A stretch of 64,000 bases of DNA, taken from assembly GCA_022601195.1 (NCBI GenBank), contig JAHZIX010000044.1:268125-332124 (forward strand), written 5' to 3'. The first letter of the stretch is position 1. Each line of letters starts with the position of its first letter. The translations under genes and the position numbers were made by a program. The notes beneath the pieces are model-generated. The model saw only the letters and a program-made list of their open reading frames with translations. It made no database searches and was not told the DNA's origin. This DNA is from Deltaproteobacteria bacterium (GTDB lineage Bacteria; Acidobacteriota; Thermoanaerobaculia; Multivoradales; JAHZIX01). Below, one piece after another: positions 61,659-64,000 of this stretch.

Positions 61659-63368
61659 ATGATGATGACAAAGCAACTCACACTGACAACTCTGGCACTC
61701 CTCGCCGCCGCACTCTTGGTACAGCCTGCGTACGCTGCTGACACCGCTGAAGCATTCACCGATGCCGCTGGAGTCAGCATCCAGCCCTTGGTCGCCCACG
61801 ACGGCATGACCGTCCGGGTCAGTGGCCCGGAAGGAATCGTCTCCGAGTGGTATTTCGCCGCCGGCGAGTCTGCCACTATTTTTTCCGCCGAACTCAGCGA
61901 CGGCGCCTACACCTGGGAAGCCAGCCTCTTTCCTCGCATCGACGCGGCGACGCGGCAGCAATTGAAAGCTGCCCGTCAGCGGGGTGAAGACATCTCCAAT
62001 GACCTCCGGGCCCAGGGCAAACTGCCCTCGGAGCCTCTCGGCATCTCCGGTCATTTCGTCATCAAAGGTGGCGCCATGGTGGTCGACACCGAAGAGCAGG
62101 TTGGAAGCCGCGGCCCCGCCGGTCCCGCCTCCTCCCCCGTGAGCTTTGACTCCAACGCCGGCCAGGCTCTCGGCGGCCTCGACAACCAGAGCGCCGCGGA
62201 CCAGCAGTTTCTCGATGACGTCATCATCGTCGGTAGCGCCTGTGTCGGTTTGGACTGTAATAATGGCGAGAACTTCGGCTTCGACACCATCCGCCTCAAA
62301 GAGAACAATCTGCGCATCAGGGCCTTCGACACTAGCGCCTCCGCCAGCTTCCCCACCAACGATTGGCAAATCACTTTCAACGACACTACCAACGGCGGCA
62401 AGAACAAATTCGCCATCGACGATATCGACGGCGGCCGCACCCCCTTCACCATCGAAGCTAGCGCTCCTACCGACTCCCTCTATGTAGAAGATGGTGGACG
62501 TATCGGCTTCGGCACCGCCACTCCCGTCGTCACCCTCCACGTCGTGGATGGGAACACCCCCACCCTTCGTCTGGAGCAGGACGGCTCCAGCGGCTTCACT
62601 CCCCAGACCTGGGACATGGCCGGTAACGAAGCGAACTTCTTCATCCGCGACGCCACTAACGGTTCCAAGCTCCCTATTCAGATCAAACCAAGTGCTCCGA
62701 CCGCTTCGATTTTCATCGCTGAGGACGGTGATGTCGGTCTTGGCACCGCTGCCCCTACTGCTGGCGCCAACCTCGATGTGGTTGGAGATACTGGTCTCGC
62801 AGCCATGGCTGTACGAACCAGTGACAACGGCACGGTTTTCTCTATCGCCGCCACGGCGAATTCCGTTTTCATCGGCCCCCAGACCCCTGATGCCCTAGTC
62901 TTCAATATCGATGCGAATAGTGAAGCCATGCGCATCACCGAAAACGGCCAGGTTGCCATCGGTTGCAATACCGGCCTAGGCGTCAATGACTTCTTGGTCT
63001 CTGGCACAGGGGATGCAGAACTCAATTGTTCAGTCGCTCCGGCCTCCACGTTGGTAGCTGGAGCCACAGCCTTCGTGGCTTCCTCCTCCCGCACCTACAA
63101 GGAGAACCTCCAGCCGATCCCAGCGGAAGGAATCCTCGAGAAGCTCTCCGCCATCGACGTCTACAACTACGACTTCATCGATGGCAAGAAAGATGTCATC
63201 GGCTTGGTCGCCGAGGATTTCCACCAGGTCTTCCAGAAGGGCTCTGACAAGCTCCTCAACGGCCAGGAAGTCCAGATGGCCCTTTTCCTCGCCGTCAAAG
63301 AGCTCGCCGCCAGCAACGCGGAGCTCAAGGCTGAGCTGGAACAGCTTAAAGCCGCTGCACAGCAATAG
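61659..63368 (+). CDS. Secreted tail-fibre-like protein with S74 chaperone domain, paralogue 2
   Basis: A 569-residue exported protein; signal about 1-26 (three Met codons in a row at the start, with AAGGAAA upstream). Its first ~370 residues align closely with paralogue 1, including RVSGPEGIVSEWYFAAGES, FPTNDWQITFNDT and SSGFTPQTWDMAGNE. The C-terminal part is different: it has an SSSRTYKENLQPI start and DVIGLVAEDF, another variety of S74 chaperone, followed by a helix rich in Leu and Glu (NAELKAELEQLKAAA). Fixed stalk with exchanged chaperone suggests modular evolution. Probably a surface fibre; ligand unknown. Confidence 0.82.
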   Translation: MMMTKQLTLTTLALLAAALLVQPAYAADTAEAFTDAAGVSIQPLVAHDGMTVRVSGPEGIVSEWYFAAGESATIFSAELSDGAYTWEASLFPRIDAATRQQLKAARQRGEDISNDLRAQGKLPSEPLGISGHFVIKGGAMVVDTEEQVGSRGPAGPASSPVSFDSNAGQALGGLDNQSAADQQFLDDVIIVGSACVGLDCNNGENFGFDTIRLKENNLRIRAFDTSASASFPTNDWQITFNDTTNGGKNKFAIDDIDGGRTPFTIEASAPTDSLYVEDGGRIGFGTATPVVTLHVVDGNTPTLRLEQDGSSGFTPQTWDMAGNEANFFIRDATNGSKLPIQIKPSAPTASIFIAEDGDVGLGTAAPTAGANLDVVGDTGLAAMAVRTSDNGTVFSIAATANSVFIGPQTPDALVFNIDANSEAMRITENGQVAIGCNTGLGVNDFLVSGTGDAELNCSVAPASTLVAGATAFVASSSRTYKENLQPIPAEGILEKLSAIDVYNYDFIDGKKDVIGLVAEDFHQVFQKGSDKLLNGQEVQMALFLAVKELAASNAELKAELEQLKAAAQQ

Positions 63369-63885
63369 TCGACACTCCTTGCAGAGCGCCGCTCCTCTCC
63401 TCTAGTAGGGGAGGGGCGCTCTGCTCCTTTTTCTTCTGCCGCATTTTTTCTGAGCCCTGGCTCCACCTGCAGCTTTTCCCCTACCGACTCGATTTCTCAC
63501 CCTGCCCCGACTCGCCCCGCTTCACTCTCTTGCAGATCTGACCGCAACTCCTAGCCGTCTCCCCAAAGCCACAACCGCTCGCTATCCCAGGGATTCACCT
63601 CGGGATGAGCCTGGCATCGCCGTGGCTATCGCTTTTCCATGCCTCCCTCTCCCAACGAACGGAAATCAGCGCGCCTCATATAAAGCATTGAAAATAAAAG
63701 GATACAGAAGACCCAGAGAAAAAACTCCCAGACAAACACTCTCCAGGTGAAACGAATTTTCAGCAGACCCGACTATGAAAGGTATGAAAGACGCTGAGCC
63801 CCTCGAGGCGAGGCGAACGACTCAAAAGAAAGTTCACGAGGAAGTCTCGATAATTTCCCATATCACCCACTAGGAGTTTGAAATC
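63369..63885. other. Spacer between S74 paralogues 2 and 3
   Basis: About 515 bp without a gene. It begins with the terminator of paralogue 2 and ends with an AT-rich leader and the AGGAG site of paralogue 3. Confidence 0.5.
63382..63436 (+). terminator. Terminator of S74 paralogue 2
   Basis: A long hairpin with outer arms GCAGAGCGC (63382-63390) and GCGCTCTGC (63417-63425), and an inner C-rich/G-rich pairing. It is followed by a T-rich run (63426-63436). Confidence 0.8.
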
Positions 63886-64000
63886 ATGACTAAGAGAATC
63901 ACCCTCACCGTCGCGGCCCTGCTGGCCGTCGCCCTGCTCGCTCAGCCCGTCCTGGCTGCCAGCGACATCGCCACCACTAACCTCGATGCCGCCGGCATCA
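63886..64000 (+). CDS. Secreted tail-fibre-like protein, paralogue 3 (5' end)
   Basis: The first 38 codons of a third array member, cut by the window edge. ATG 63886 follows TAGGAG. The signal (MTKRITLTVAALLAVALL) and the DAAGI beginning of the mature part match paralogues 1 and 2 at the same positions. Whether it also ends in a chaperone domain cannot be seen. Confidence 0.75.
   Translation, partial: MTKRITLTVAALLAVALLAQPVLAASDIATTNLDAAGI

Noticed and set aside
61623..62540. 305-codon minus-strand open frame in paralogue 2
   Set aside because: Mirrors the repeat-rich S74 gene; the same shadow appears antisense to paralogue 1.
59508..64000. Prophage tail region
   Set aside because: Every visible member begins with a signal peptide, has its own leader, and no capsid, tail or lysis gene is present.

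Overview
The window looks like chromosomal DNA of a Gram-negative bacterium of the phylum Acidobacteriota, perhaps a Thermoanaerobaculia-like lineage. The reasons are a PadR regulator directly upstream of an 'acidobacterial duplicated orphan permease' (15150-18339), outer-membrane and lipoprotein systems (TolC/RND, beta-barrel, PBP1B), several secreted FG-GAP/CRTAC1 proteins, and high-GC coding DNA. This placement is inferred from gene content only. I saw no rRNA, tRNA, CRISPR array, transposase or prophage.

Layout. 1-3253: end of a DUF5655-type gene, a DoxX-like membrane protein, and a nuclease-helicase fusion (+). 3372-5829: minus-strand operon of VTC-domain protein, DUF4956 membrane protein and HlyD-like adaptor. 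5830-6300: gene-poor stretch with two near-identical intrinsic terminators, each preceded by a CCUCCU-type C-rich segment; they may be tandem small RNAs. 6287-7861: ECF sigma factor, anti-sigma and CpxP-like operon (-). 7974-11286: transmembrane Ser/Thr kinase overlapping a cupredoxin gene (-). 11371-14658: LuxE-like, periplasmic binding protein, LuxC-like (+) without luciferase or LuxD. 15150-18339: PadR/ADOP pair. 18360-30492: a large minus-strand redox locus led by a 1781-residue multicopper oxidase of the MnxG/MofA/McoA kind, followed by a YVTN beta-propeller, two SCO copper chaperones, a cytochrome c-binding protein fusion and a VCBS/CRTAC1 protein. 30996-31325: small Cys-rich secreted protein. 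31654-34844: MauE-like, thioredoxin-like and beta-barrel genes in one operon. 34919-42405: lipoprotein with a helical-barrel look, FHA-RDD protein, UvrA and ATP-grasp enzyme (-). 42459-49022: TetR-controlled RND efflux operon with a perfect 20-bp operator on its promoter. 49181-49942: SatD-like gene with a clear sigma-70 promoter and terminator. 50187-55124: ABC-F ATPase, PBP1B, RRM protein. 55939-59453: CRTAC1 and TPR genes overlapping by 4 bp. 59508-64000: tandem array of at least three secreted tail-fibre-like proteins, two of them visibly ending in S74-type chaperone domains.

The most notable theme is copper and periplasmic electron transfer. The multicopper oxidase, SCO pair, cytochrome c fusion, thioredoxin/MauE operon and cupredoxin lie within about 25 kb and could form an extracytoplasmic oxidation system, possibly for Mn(II). 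That substrate is an inference from family resemblance. Other items deserving a look are the tandem anti-Shine-Dalgarno-like RNAs, the LuxC/LuxE operon carrying a binding protein, and the S74 array outside any phage context.
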